A stretch of 64,000 nt of DNA, taken from positions 26,044 to 90,043 of the forward strand of contig JACJXV010000009.1 in the NCBI GenBank assembly GCA_020636445.1, given 5' to 3'. This document shows, piece after piece, positions 8,429-16,628 of the stretch; within the stretch, counting starts at the first letter, position 1; each line of letters starts with the position of its first letter. Under the pieces are notes generated by a model. It searched no databases and was not told where the DNA came from. It was given only the letters and a program-made list of their open reading frames with translations. Source of the DNA: Lewinellaceae bacterium. GTDB taxonomy: Bacteria > Bacteroidota > Bacteroidia > Chitinophagales > Saprospiraceae. A program made the position numbers and the translations under genes.

Positions 8429-9742
8429 TTAACAGCGCGTGATAGATGCTCCAAGGGCCCGCAAACGTTCGTCGATACGCTGATAGCCCCGGTCAATCTG
8501 ATGGATATTGTGAATAAGACTACGGCCTTTCGCGGATAAAGCCGCAATTAGCAGGGCCACACCTGCGCGAATATCAGGGGAACTCATCTCAATACCCCGC
8601 AATTGGAAACGCCGGTCAAGGCCAATAACTGTTGCCCGGTGAGGGTCACACAGAATGATCTGGGCACCCATGTCAATCAGTTTGTCGACAAAAAATAAGC
8701 GGCTCTCAAACATCTTCTGGTGAACCAGGACACTCCCTTTGGCCTGGGTGGCCACAACGAGAATGATACTCATCAGGTCTGGAGTAAAGCCAGGCCATGG
8801 GGCATCATAAACCGTCATAATCGAGCCATCTATGAAGCTCTGGATTTCATAGGATTCCTGATAGGGAATAAAAATATCATCGCCCTGAAATTCAAGTTGA
8901 ATACCCAGGCGTTCGAAAACGCGGGGGATCACGCCTAATTCATTGACAGCGGCATTTTTGATGGTCAGGGAAGACTGCGTCATGGCTGCCAGGCCAATAA
9001 AACTGCCGACCTCAATCATATCGGGAAGGATGCGGTGATCGGCTCCGCTCAACTGGTCAACGCCTTCAATGGTCAGAAGGTTGGAACCAATGCCTTGAAT
9101 CTGGGCTCCCATTTTTACCAACAGGCGGCACAATTGCTGTACGTAGGGTTCGCAGGCGGCATTATAGATGGTTGTCGTTCCCTTGGCGAGTACTGCAGCC
9201 ATGAGAACGTTAGCAGTTCCTGTGACCGAAATTTCATCCATCAGGATATGCGTCCCAACAAGTTGTTCGGCGTGGATGTGGTAAATACTGCGATCCGTGT
9301 CGTAGGTAAAGGTAGCCCCAAGCATTTCCAGGCCCAGAAAATGGGTGTCCAGGCGTCGGCGCCCAATCTTGTCACCACCCGGTTTGGGAAGAAAGGCTAT
9401 CCCAAAACGCCCCAGCAGGGGCCCAATCAGCATAACGGAACCCCGGATTCGACCCGCTTTGCGAAGAAATTCCTCGGAATGCAGAAAGTCCAGGTTGACC
9501 TGATCCGCCTGAAAGCGGTACGTGTCGGGAGTTACTGCCTGAACCCGTACCCCTAGCCCCTGGAGCAAATCAAGGAGTAGCTTTACATCCTGGATGTCGG
9601 GAATATTGGCAATAGTGACGGGATCGCTGGTGAGCAGGCAGGTGCACAGCACTTGCAGTGCTTCGTTTTTAGCCCCTTGCGGGGTAATTTCTCCAGATAG
9701 TGGTTGACCACCGATAACTTCGAAGGTATCCTGCTGAAGCAT
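8429..9742 (-). CDS. murA: UDP-N-acetylglucosamine 1-carboxyvinyltransferase, Cys-to-Asp active-site form
   Basis: The 437-residue enzyme adds enolpyruvate from PEP to UDP-GlcNAc, the first committed step of peptidoglycan synthesis. The substrate-binding Lys-Asn pair is at KNEA (25-28). The active-site loop reads KPGGDKIGRRRLDTH (120-134), with Asp124 (codon 9371-9373) where the common enzyme has the Cys that fosfomycin alkylates. Family knowledge says such Cys-to-Asp enzymes are active and resist fosfomycin. Two repeated inside-out alpha/beta domains and normal length suggest a working enzyme. It sits 134 bases after the DUF4290 gene and two genes after glmS, whose product feeds its substrate. 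Confidence 0.97.
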   Translation of the reverse strand: MLQQDTFEVIGGQPLSGEITPQGAKNEALQVLCTCLLTSDPVTIANIPDIQDVKLLLDLLQGLGVRVQAVTPDTYRFQADQVNLDFLHSEEFLRKAGRIRGSVMLIGPLLGRFGIAFLPKPGGDKIGRRRLDTHFLGLEMLGATFTYDTDRSIYHIHAEQLVGTHILMDEISVTGTANVLMAAVLAKGTTTIYNAACEPYVQQLCRLLVKMGAQIQGIGSNLLTIEGVDQLSGADHRILPDMIEVGSFIGLAAMTQSSLTIKNAAVNELGVIPRVFERLGIQLEFQGDDIFIPYQESYEIQSFIDGSIMTVYDAPWPGFTPDLMSIILVVATQAKGSVLVHQKMFESRLFFVDKLIDMGAQIILCDPHRATVIGLDRRFQLRGIEMSSPDIRAGVALLIAALSAKGRSLIHNIHQIDRGYQRIDERLRALGASITRC

Positions 9743-9797
9743 GGCTTAAGTAACACTGAGTAGAATGAGGAAATCGCTTGAAAAACAAGTGATATAC

Positions 9798-9843
9798 TAT
9801 GTTTGGCAGCTATTATTTTTGCAGCTAATGGCTGCCAGACATA
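9798..9843 (-). promoter_or_regulatory. Long hairpin in the DUF4290-murA spacer
   Basis: A 13-bp stem with one G.U-type mismatch (TATGTTTGGCAGC against GCTGCCAGACATA) encloses a 20-base loop. It lies between the DUF4290 stop (9877) and the murA start (9742). No T-run follows in the direction of transcription, so it is not a clear terminator. A processing site, partial attenuator or mRNA-stabilising element are all possible. Confidence 0.4.
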
Positions 9844-9876
9844 GAGCTGAAGAGGAAAAGCAGGTTGGTGTAACCT

Positions 9877-10629
9877 TTAGTTTCCTTTGCGTTTATTTTG
9901 ATAGCGGGACCGACTTTTGTTTTTGCCGCTATTGCCACCACTTTGGTTGTACCCCTGGCGGTTTCCGCCACGGTTGTAATCCCCATTAGAATAGGATTTA
10001 CCGCTTGGCCGGCGCCGATGTGAACTGGTGCTGGAGCTGTTATTAGGACCGCCTACAGGTGCCAGGTTTTCAATGGTAGCATTTTCGTCGAGGGTTAACT
10101 GGCCTTCTGAGAGCGCTTCAATATCCGATTTAATCACTTCATCGGTGATGAAATGATCGCGATTCCAGGTTTTGTAAGCCAGCTTCATATAGGAAGCAAT
10201 TGTATGAATGAACCCCAGGCGTTTCGGGCCAGGGGGCATTTCGAGGGCCTTGCGAATGAGTACCTGAATATTATGACCGTAGTGCCGGTATTTCGCTTCA
10301 TAAACGGGGTAGGGGATTTTTTCCGGCCGCTTGTGGGCATCTTCTGAACTGGGGTTGATTCCTGCGGGTGGAGTTACCCGGAGGGCATAGTTCCCGATCC
10401 GCAAAGCATGCTTCCAAAGCTTTTCTTTGTAGTCATCCATATTGCGGCTTTGTGGATTGATCTGCATCATCAGGTCAATAATCTTTTCCACATAAGCCTG
10501 CCGCAGGCGGTCATCTTCGACGTCCCGGGCGTATTCCAACATTTTCTGGATATTCCTACCGTATTCTGCAATGATAATGTCCTCCTTTTCGGAGTTATAT
10601 TCCATATCGATTTTCTCGTGTGTACTCAT
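9877..10629 (-). CDS. DUF4290 domain-containing protein with basic Gly/Asn/Arg-rich tail
   Basis: The 250-residue protein has a folded helical part (about 1-180; MEYNSEKEDIIIAEYGRNIQ near the start) that matches DUF4290. The last 60 residues are low-complexity and strongly basic (SSTSSHRRRPSGKSYSNG; KNKSRSRYQNKRKGN), resembling disordered RNA-binding tails. No signal peptide, so it is cytosolic. It lies between glmS (20-base gap) and murA, an order I believe is common in Bacteroidota. The function is not known; context suggests a link to envelope precursor synthesis or its regulation. Confidence 0.85.
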   Translation of the reverse strand: MSTHEKIDMEYNSEKEDIIIAEYGRNIQKMLEYARDVEDDRLRQAYVEKIIDLMMQINPQSRNMDDYKEKLWKHALRIGNYALRVTPPAGINPSSEDAHKRPEKIPYPVYEAKYRHYGHNIQVLIRKALEMPPGPKRLGFIHTIASYMKLAYKTWNRDHFITDEVIKSDIEALSEGQLTLDENATIENLAPVGGPNNSSSTSSHRRRPSGKSYSNGDYNRGGNRQGYNQSGGNSGKNKSRSRYQNKRKGN

Positions 10630-10649
10630 GCGTAATTCAATTAAAAAAA

Positions 10650-12488
10650 TTATTCGACGGTAACGGATTTGGCTAAGTTCCGGGGTTGATCAACATTGCA
10701 ATTTCGCATTACCGCTATATGGTAAGAAAGCAACTGCAGGGGAATCACCGAGAGTAGTGGAGAGAGCGGCTCCTCCGTTTCCGGAATTTCGATGCAATAG
10801 TCTGCAATCTGGCTGATTGTTTCGTCGTCTTCCGGGACAATGGCGAATACTCTGCCTTTGCGCGCTTTGACTTCCTGGATATTGCTTGCGATTTTGTCGT
10901 AAGCGCTCTTGTTGGTCGCTATGACAATCACGGGCATATTATCGTCGATAAGGGCGATCGGGCCGTGCTTCATTTCGGCAGCCGGATACCCTTCGGCGTG
11001 AATGTAAGAAATCTCTTTAAGCTTGAGGGCTCCTTCCAGCGCTACTGGAAAGTTGTACCCTCGCCCCAGATAAAGGGCATTGGTATGATCCTTTATTTCA
11101 GCAGCAATGTACTGGATTTTTTTATCTTGTTCGAGAACCCTTTTTATTTTTTCGGGGATGAGGGTTAGTTCGGTAAGTAAACGATGGTAATACCCTTCAG
11201 AAATAGTCCCCCGCCGTTTGGCGAGGTCGAGGGCCATGAGCGTTAATAGGGTGACTTGCCCTGTAAACGCTTTGGTGGAGGCAACGCCAATTTCCGGGCC
11301 CGCGTGGATATAAGAACCGGCATCCGTAACCCGGGCAATCGAAGATCCCACGGAATTGACGATGCCAAAGATTAAGGCACCTTTTTCTTTAGCGATTTCG
11401 AGAGCGGCCAGGGTATCAGCAGTTTCACCCGACTGGGATATGGCTATGACCACATCTCCTTCGCCAATGATAGGGTTGCGATAGCGGAATTCCGAAGCAT
11501 ATTCGACTTCCACCGGAATGCGGGCCAGGTCTTCAAACAGGTATTCCCCGATGAGCCCGGCGTGCCAAGAAGTTCCACAGGCGACGATGATCAGGCGTTT
11601 TGCCTGCGTAATGCGGCTGGCATATTCTTCCACTCCTCCGAGGTGGATCCAGCCTTCATCCGCATTAATCCTTCCGCGCATGCAGTTGGTTAGCGTCATG
11701 GGCTGCTCCATGATTTCCTTAAGCATAAAGAAATCATAGCCACCTTTTTCCAGCATCTCTATTTTGAGGTCCAGCTGTTGGATATAAGGTGTTTGCACTT
11801 CGTTGCTGATGGTCTTGATTTCCAAGTCACCAGAGCGATGCAATACGGCAATTTCTTCATCATTCAGGTAGATGACTTTATTGGTATGCTCGACAATTGG
11901 CGTGGCGTCGGAGGCCAGTAAAAATTCATCCTTACCGATACCGATAACCAGCGGACTGGCTTTACGGGCGGCTACCAATTTGTTGGGGTCCTGTTGGTCA
12001 ATAACGACAATCGCATAGGCACCTACTACCCGGGTCAGGGCAAGGCGGACCGCTTCCTCAATGGGGAGTCCATCCCGGTCCTGGATTGCCTGAATGAGCT
12101 TTACCAATACCTCAGTATCCGTTTCGCTTTCAAAGGTATGCCCTTCTTTTTGGAGGGCCGTTTTCAGCAAATCGTAGTTTTCGATGATGCCATTATGGAC
12201 CAGTGCAATTCGACCGTTACCCGAAAGGTGGGGGTGTGCATTGATATCGTTGGGTTCGCCATGGGTTGCCCAGCGGGTATGACCAATTCCGAGCGTAGCC
12301 GGGGTATGTTGTTGTGCTGAATGTGCTTCCAGCTCACTAACTTTCCCTTTCTTTTTATAGACCTGAATGTTGCCATTGAGCAAGGCAATACCAGCACTGT
12401 CATATCCGCGATATTCCAGTCGGTGCAAGCCTTTGATTAATCGGGGGTATGCATCCTGGTTTCCCAGGTAGGCGACAATTCCACACAT
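10650..12488 (-). CDS. glmS: Glutamine--fructose-6-phosphate aminotransferase (isomerizing)
   Basis: The 612-residue enzyme makes glucosamine-6-phosphate from fructose-6-phosphate and glutamine, the entry to UDP-GlcNAc. Cys2 in MCGIVAYLG is the N-terminal nucleophile of the glutaminase domain (1-230). GIGHTRWATHGEP (68-80) is its conserved binding segment. Two SIS sugar-isomerase domains follow, with CGTSWHAG and SQSGETADT in the first. The C-terminus NLAKSVTVE is the canonical ending. No glmS ribozyme fold was noticed upstream. The gap to the upstream DUF4270 gene is 38 bases, suggesting cotranscription. Confidence 0.98.
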   Translation of the reverse strand: MCGIVAYLGNQDAYPRLIKGLHRLEYRGYDSAGIALLNGNIQVYKKKGKVSELEAHSAQQHTPATLGIGHTRWATHGEPNDINAHPHLSGNGRIALVHNGIIENYDLLKTALQKEGHTFESETDTEVLVKLIQAIQDRDGLPIEEAVRLALTRVVGAYAIVVIDQQDPNKLVAARKASPLVIGIGKDEFLLASDATPIVEHTNKVIYLNDEEIAVLHRSGDLEIKTISNEVQTPYIQQLDLKIEMLEKGGYDFFMLKEIMEQPMTLTNCMRGRINADEGWIHLGGVEEYASRITQAKRLIIVACGTSWHAGLIGEYLFEDLARIPVEVEYASEFRYRNPIIGEGDVVIAISQSGETADTLAALEIAKEKGALIFGIVNSVGSSIARVTDAGSYIHAGPEIGVASTKAFTGQVTLLTLMALDLAKRRGTISEGYYHRLLTELTLIPEKIKRVLEQDKKIQYIAAEIKDHTNALYLGRGYNFPVALEGALKLKEISYIHAEGYPAAEMKHGPIALIDDNMPVIVIATNKSAYDKIASNIQEVKARKGRVFAIVPEDDETISQIADYCIEIPETEEPLSPLLSVIPLQLLSYHIAVMRNCNVDQPRNLAKSVTVE

Positions 12489-12526
12489 GTCTTTAGTGGT
12501 TTAGTGTAAAGCCCGAGAAGGGGTGG

Positions 12527-13861
12527 TTAGCGCCCGGGATCGGTATACACAATATTTAATTTCATGCCGTACTGCGGATACCCGGCGCCAAAAAAGACGG
12601 ATCGGGAAGCGCGTTCAGCGCGGGGGAATACCCGCAGGTACAAGTCGTTACCCGCTACGCCATTGACCATTGCCTGAAAGTGGTTGGTCAGGTTTAAGCG
12701 GTAACTAATTGGGGTAGTTACACTGCCGGGAAGGGGAATCCCACCAAAAATAAGCGGAATGCGCTCGCCGGCGAAGCTGATATCCGGAATAACGACTAAC
12801 CGGCCGTCACTGTTGCGGTAAAACAAAATTATCTGTTGGGCTGGGGGGAATGTAGTGGCCAGATCCTCAGGCAGCGTTTGCACATGGAGGACTAGTTCGG
12901 CCCGATTGATGATTTTGCCTTTCAGTTGCGTTACCGACGGCAGTACTATTTGCCCCAAAACACCAGCCATACCTTGCACAAACACAGGGGAACCATCCGC
13001 AGCTGGTGTTCGGTTAAGATAAGGCTTAAGGACTGCGTTCGTTTGATCGTGGTTGAAGGCAGATAACTTGGTGCTGTAGTCGTTAAAGATAAACTGAAAC
13101 TGTCCGGCTATTGTATCCTGGGAATAATAAATGTAAACGCCGGCAAGGCTTGACTGCAGGTTAAAGGAAAGCATGGATTCGGCTCCGGCCGCTGCCCGAA
13201 TAGCCAACCCTTTAAACTGATCAAGGAATAGGGAGTCAGAACTATACGTTAGGGAATCCACCCCCCGGATCTCGCGTTCCAAGGAGTTTAGCGGGATGCG
13301 CAAGTGAGGAAACCGGATCGTTTGGCGGGTGCCCTGCCGATAGTCACGTACACTTAGCGAGTCGAATGTTGGCGTTGTTGTCCTCTGCCCGATGGGCGCG
13401 GGATTGATCGCAAAACTAGCATTGGAATAATACGCTTCGGTGCGCGGAGCGTCCTGCGCAAGGCGAAACGCCTCAAGGGTGATAGGCTTATTGAAATTAC
13501 CATAGGAACCAGCTGTGTCATAAGGCAGCACCAATACGATGGAATCAATCTCCCGATTAGTAAAATCAGGGGATGATCCGTTTGGTGGTAAAAATTGAGC
13601 ATAGATAGTAGAACTCGACCGTCCGAAAATCGGGTCATTGAGGGTGCCACAGAGGTATGCGGAAAAAGCGGTAAAAGGTGAATACACCAAAGCGGTATCT
13701 CCACTAACCGTACTGGTGCGAATTTGCAGGGAGTCAGTGAAACTGACCTGCGTAATATCCTCGTCCAGGAGGTCGGCGCCGATGCTGGTTGCATCATTGC
13801 ATCCGGTAAGGAATACGGTGAGCCAAACAGTGATTGCGGCCCAGCGCAGTAATGTCTTCAT
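12527..13861 (-). CDS. DUF4270 family lipoprotein
   Basis: The frame is open from 13936, but the start at 13861 gives MKTLLRWAAITVWLTVFLTG followed by Cys, a clean lipoprotein signal with lipobox LTGC at residues 18-21. The mature 424 residues match DUF4270, a Bacteroidota family. It begins with the typical NDATSIGADLLDED and is beta-rich (IDSIVLVLPYDTAGSYG; INRAELVLHVQTLPED). The product is probably anchored in the outer membrane or facing the periplasm. It lies between the GT5-like gene and glmS. Its function is unknown. Confidence 0.87.
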   Translation of the reverse strand: MKTLLRWAAITVWLTVFLTGCNDATSIGADLLDEDITQVSFTDSLQIRTSTVSGDTALVYSPFTAFSAYLCGTLNDPIFGRSSSTIYAQFLPPNGSSPDFTNREIDSIVLVLPYDTAGSYGNFNKPITLEAFRLAQDAPRTEAYYSNASFAINPAPIGQRTTTPTFDSLSVRDYRQGTRQTIRFPHLRIPLNSLEREIRGVDSLTYSSDSLFLDQFKGLAIRAAAGAESMLSFNLQSSLAGVYIYYSQDTIAGQFQFIFNDYSTKLSAFNHDQTNAVLKPYLNRTPAADGSPVFVQGMAGVLGQIVLPSVTQLKGKIINRAELVLHVQTLPEDLATTFPPAQQIILFYRNSDGRLVVIPDISFAGERIPLIFGGIPLPGSVTTPISYRLNLTNHFQAMVNGVAGNDLYLRVFPRAERASRSVFFGAGYPQYGMKLNIVYTDPGR

Positions 13862-13975
13862 GAAACGGTACTTAAGTTTGCTATTCCAGAGAATGAGCAA
13901 ACGAGGGTGAAACCATGGTATCAATAATCGATGCAAAGAGTAGCAAAATGGCAGCAGGGTTGGTTGCCTTCCTTA

Positions 13976-14794
13976 TCAGGAAACCTCTTCTTCGGCAAAC
14001 AAGGCCTCGTAGAAGTCGAGATAAGCGGAGTAATCTTCTTCCGGTTGTTGGGGAAGAAATGGTTTATTGGCAGCCAGGATTGCCTTCTCCAGGGGATCGT
14101 CCAATTCGCTACTGCCCTGCACAAGTGCATCGGCGAACGCAATAGCTCCCTGGTGGAGATGGATACCCTCTTCGCTTTGATAAGCGTTAAGGTCCTCAGC
14201 GGTAAGATTATTGATACTAGCCTTGGTGAAAAAGGAGTCGTCAAAAGTATTCTCCAGGGTTTCATTGAAAACAGAGTAGACGGCTTTGACCCGACTGAAA
14301 AGGGGGTCGTTCTTATAAGCTGTTTTCAAATAAAACGGAACCAGGCTGGTCATCCAGCCATGGCAATGGACGATGTCCGGCGGCCAGCCAAACTTGCGAA
14401 CGGTTTCCAATACGCCCTTGCAGAAGAAGACCATCCGATCCACGTTGTCGGGGTAATAAGACCCATCTTCGTCCGTGAAAATATTCTTACGGCGAAAAAA
14501 GTCGTCATTGTCCAGAAAGTATACCTGCATCCGGGCCTCTGGTAAAGAGGCTACCTTGATGATCAGCGGGTAATCATCATCATCCACAATGATATTCATC
14601 CCGGAGAGGCGAACGACCTCGTGCAAACGATGCCGACGTTCGTTGATGGTGCCAAAACGGGGCATGAGAACGCGGATTTCTAAACCGCTTTCCTGAATGT
14701 GTTGAGGGAGTTGACGGGCAATCTTGGCAATTTCACTCGCAGCTGTATACGGCTGCATCTCCTGCGTAACGATCAGCACTTTCTTTTTACCCAT
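13976..14794 (-). CDS. Glycogen/starch synthase N-terminal (GT5) domain protein, stand-alone
   Basis: The 272-residue protein resembles only the N-terminal Rossmann-like half of GT5 glycogen synthases. It starts KVLIVTQEMQPYTAASEIAK (5-24), comparable to the sugar-nucleotide loop, though the KxGG glycines are not conserved. PDIVHCHGWMTSLVPFYLK (137-155) is the conserved HxHGW segment. The C-terminal GT1 domain that supplies ADP-glucose contacts is absent: the protein ends with an acidic EALFAEEEVS. Full-length enzymes are near 480 residues. It may therefore be non-catalytic or need a partner. It is divergent from panC and leads the DUF4270-glmS-murA run. Confidence 0.82.
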   Translation of the reverse strand: MGKKKVLIVTQEMQPYTAASEIAKIARQLPQHIQESGLEIRVLMPRFGTINERRHRLHEVVRLSGMNIIVDDDDYPLIIKVASLPEARMQVYFLDNDDFFRRKNIFTDEDGSYYPDNVDRMVFFCKGVLETVRKFGWPPDIVHCHGWMTSLVPFYLKTAYKNDPLFSRVKAVYSVFNETLENTFDDSFFTKASINNLTAEDLNAYQSEEGIHLHQGAIAFADALVQGSSELDDPLEKAILAANKPFLPQQPEEDYSAYLDFYEALFAEEEVS

Positions 14795-14856
14795 GGAGCT
14801 TTGTCTAGATTCAATAGTTTATAGCGGGTTCTATTACGGCCGCTTAATTCAAAGTG

Positions 14857-14864
14857 CAAAATTA
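14857..14864 (-). promoter_or_regulatory. Possible -7 element before the GT5-like gene
   Basis: TAATTTTG on the minus strand, matching TAnnTTTG, 63 bases before the start codon at 14794. No TTG at the right distance was found, so support is partial. It lies in the shared divergent region with panC. Confidence 0.35.
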
Positions 14865-14964
14865 AGAAAAAACAAGCACTTATCCTTATTACTGAGCAAC
14901 TTAATAATGTCTTAACGGAAACGTTTATCTTTACCATATAGTTTCATCCCTATTTCAGCGCCAC

Positions 14965-15825
14965 ATGTTTGTATTCAAAACAGTTGACAGCCTCCAGGTC
15001 CATTTAGCTCGCTGCCGGGCCAGAGGCCAACGCATCGGATTTGTACCGACGATGGGAGCTCTTCATGCCGGGCATTTGCAGTTGCTTGATCTTTCCAGGC
15101 AAAATAACGCCTGTACCGTATGCAGTATTTTCGTTAATCCAACACAGTTTAATGATGCTGCTGACCTGGAGCGCTACCCACGCACCCCTGGTCGGGATTT
15201 GGACCTGCTCGAACAGACCGGAGTGGATGTGGTTTTCATGCCCGGAGTAGCTGATGTTTACCCTCCTGGCCAGCAGGACGAGTTGCTGCCGGATTTTGGA
15301 AGTCTGGACAAAGTGCTGGAAGGAGAATTTCGCCCCGGGCATTTTACCGGGGTCGCCCAGGTAGTAAAACGATTACTGGATATTGTGGCTCCTCATCAAC
15401 TGATTATGGGGCAGAAAGACTACCAGCAAGTGGCCATTATCCGGCATTTGATTCAACAATTAGGCTTGCCGGTAGAACTGGTAATGGCGCCAACCGTACG
15501 GGAAGAAGATGGTCTGGCGATGAGCTCCCGTAACGTACGCCTGGATCCGGAAATGCGGCAGCGTGCCCCGGTGATTTACCAGACGCTTCGCGATTTTAAA
15601 GAAATGCTGGCTACCTTTCCACCGGAGGCGGTAGAAGGCTTTGCTATGGATCAACTTTCAGCAAGTGGCCTGCGTCCCGAATATTTCGAAATCGTAGACG
15701 GAGATACGCTGGAGCCAGTAACCCACCCGGGCAGTACGGCCCGCATTGTAGCCTGCACGGCAGTTTGGGCCGGTGATGTTCGCCTGATCGACAATCTGAT
15801 CTGGAAGGATGATACCCTGGGGTGA
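14965..15825 (+). CDS. panC: Pantothenate synthetase (pantoate--beta-alanine ligase)
   Basis: The 286-residue enzyme joins pantoate and beta-alanine with ATP, the last step of pantothenate synthesis. It has PTMGALHAGH (28-37), the HIGH-like ATP motif, and the segment FVNPTQFN. GHFTGVAQVVKRL and the MSSRNVRL loop (KMSKS equivalent, near 190) complete the nucleotidyltransferase fold. The length is normal. The next gene, panD, makes its substrate beta-alanine, so both serve one pathway. Transcription diverges from the GT5-like gene; TATCTTTA at 14927-14934 is only a weak -7 candidate. Confidence 0.97.
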   Translation: MFVFKTVDSLQVHLARCRARGQRIGFVPTMGALHAGHLQLLDLSRQNNACTVCSIFVNPTQFNDAADLERYPRTPGRDLDLLEQTGVDVVFMPGVADVYPPGQQDELLPDFGSLDKVLEGEFRPGHFTGVAQVVKRLLDIVAPHQLIMGQKDYQQVAIIRHLIQQLGLPVELVMAPTVREEDGLAMSSRNVRLDPEMRQRAPVIYQTLRDFKEMLATFPPEAVEGFAMDQLSASGLRPEYFEIVDGDTLEPVTHPGSTARIVACTAVWAGDVRLIDNLIWKDDTLG

Positions 15826-16168
15826 TTTTTCTCTTTCACGGCTCACCGCTCACTCAAGCTGTGCAAATCTGTGTAATCGGGGGTAAAAAACGGCCTTCCG
15901 GTTGACCGTGTCTCGTTGAGCGCAATTCGTTTCCGAAAACCAGGCAACACAAATCAAGAATGAACTAATTGCATGTTTTCCTTCGCCTACGCCAGGCTTA
16001 TAACTCATTTCTCATTTCTGATTTCCCATTTCTCCCCACCTGCCAAAGCTACAGCACTGGTCAGGCATTTCCTCTTCTGCTTACTGAACAACGTCGGCAA
16101 CTTTCCCGGATGAAATGTTGTTCTCCCTTATGTTTCGACAATTAACCCAACACTATTTCTATCCCATT
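15826..16168. other. panC-panD spacer, no gene seen
   Basis: The 343 bases carry no supported ORF. GTGCAAATCTGTGT (15861-15874) is, in reverse complement, close to ACACAGATGTTCACAG at 60485-60500, suggesting a small dispersed intergenic repeat. A pyrimidine-rich run with three TCATTTCT/CCATTTCT-like units lies near 16005-16035. No clear terminator. Confidence 0.4.
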
Positions 16169-16516
16169 ATGCTTATCCAACGGTTTAAGTCCAAAATTCA
16201 TCGCGTTAAAGTAACCCAGGCTGACCTCAATTACGTGGGGAGTATCACCATCGATGAAGATTTGATGGATGCTGCCAATTTAATAGAAGGCGAGAAAGTG
16301 CAGATTGTCAATAATAATAATGGTGAGCGTCTGGAAACCTACGTTATTCGCGGAGAGCGAAAGACAGGAATGATTTGCCTGAATGGCGCTGCTGCCCGGA
16401 GGGTTCAGGTGGGCGATATTCTCATCATTATTGCCTATGCCTGGATGTCCCAGGAAGAAGCCCGGAACTTCGTTCCGAGTGTCGTTTTTCCTGATGAAAA
16501 CAACCGACTTAATTGA
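16169..16516 (+). CDS. panD: Aspartate 1-decarboxylase (pyruvoyl enzyme)
   Basis: The 115-residue proenzyme makes beta-alanine from aspartate. The start at 16169 (MLIQRFKSKIHRVKV) is chosen over an in-frame ATG 54 bases upstream because it puts the self-cleavage pair at Gly24-Ser25 (YVGSITID), the standard position. It also places Arg54 and Tyr58 (RLETY), both used in cleavage and catalysis, at standard positions. Cleavage turns Ser25 into the pyruvoyl cofactor. The length is slightly short but normal for the family. It follows panC on the same strand. Confidence 0.96.
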   Translation: MLIQRFKSKIHRVKVTQADLNYVGSITIDEDLMDAANLIEGEKVQIVNNNNGERLETYVIRGERKTGMICLNGAAARRVQVGDILIIIAYAWMSQEEARNFVPSVVFPDENNRLN

Positions 16517-16550
16517 AACGGGTTCCTGCCGATGAATCTGTTGGCGGAGG

Positions 16551-16579
16551 TTGATTTACGCAATAATCTGCTACCTTTG
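16551..16579 (+). promoter_or_regulatory. Promoter before the UPF0104 membrane protein gene
   Basis: TTG (16551-16553), 18 bases, then TACCTTTG (16572-16579), an exact Bacteroidota -7 element, 50 bases before the ATG at 16629. It separates the pan genes from the following transcription unit. Confidence 0.6.
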
Positions 16580-16628
16580 CAGCATTTTAACGGCGCCGGG
16601 AAGGCGCATCTCATCAGGCATAAAACGC

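Noticed and set aside
9035..9556. 173-codon frame opposite murA
   Set aside because: Antisense to a well-identified gene; no start signal or family features.
10630..12526. Possible glmS ribozyme or riboswitch
   Set aside because: Only 38 bases separate glmS from the previous gene, too short for a glmS ribozyme.
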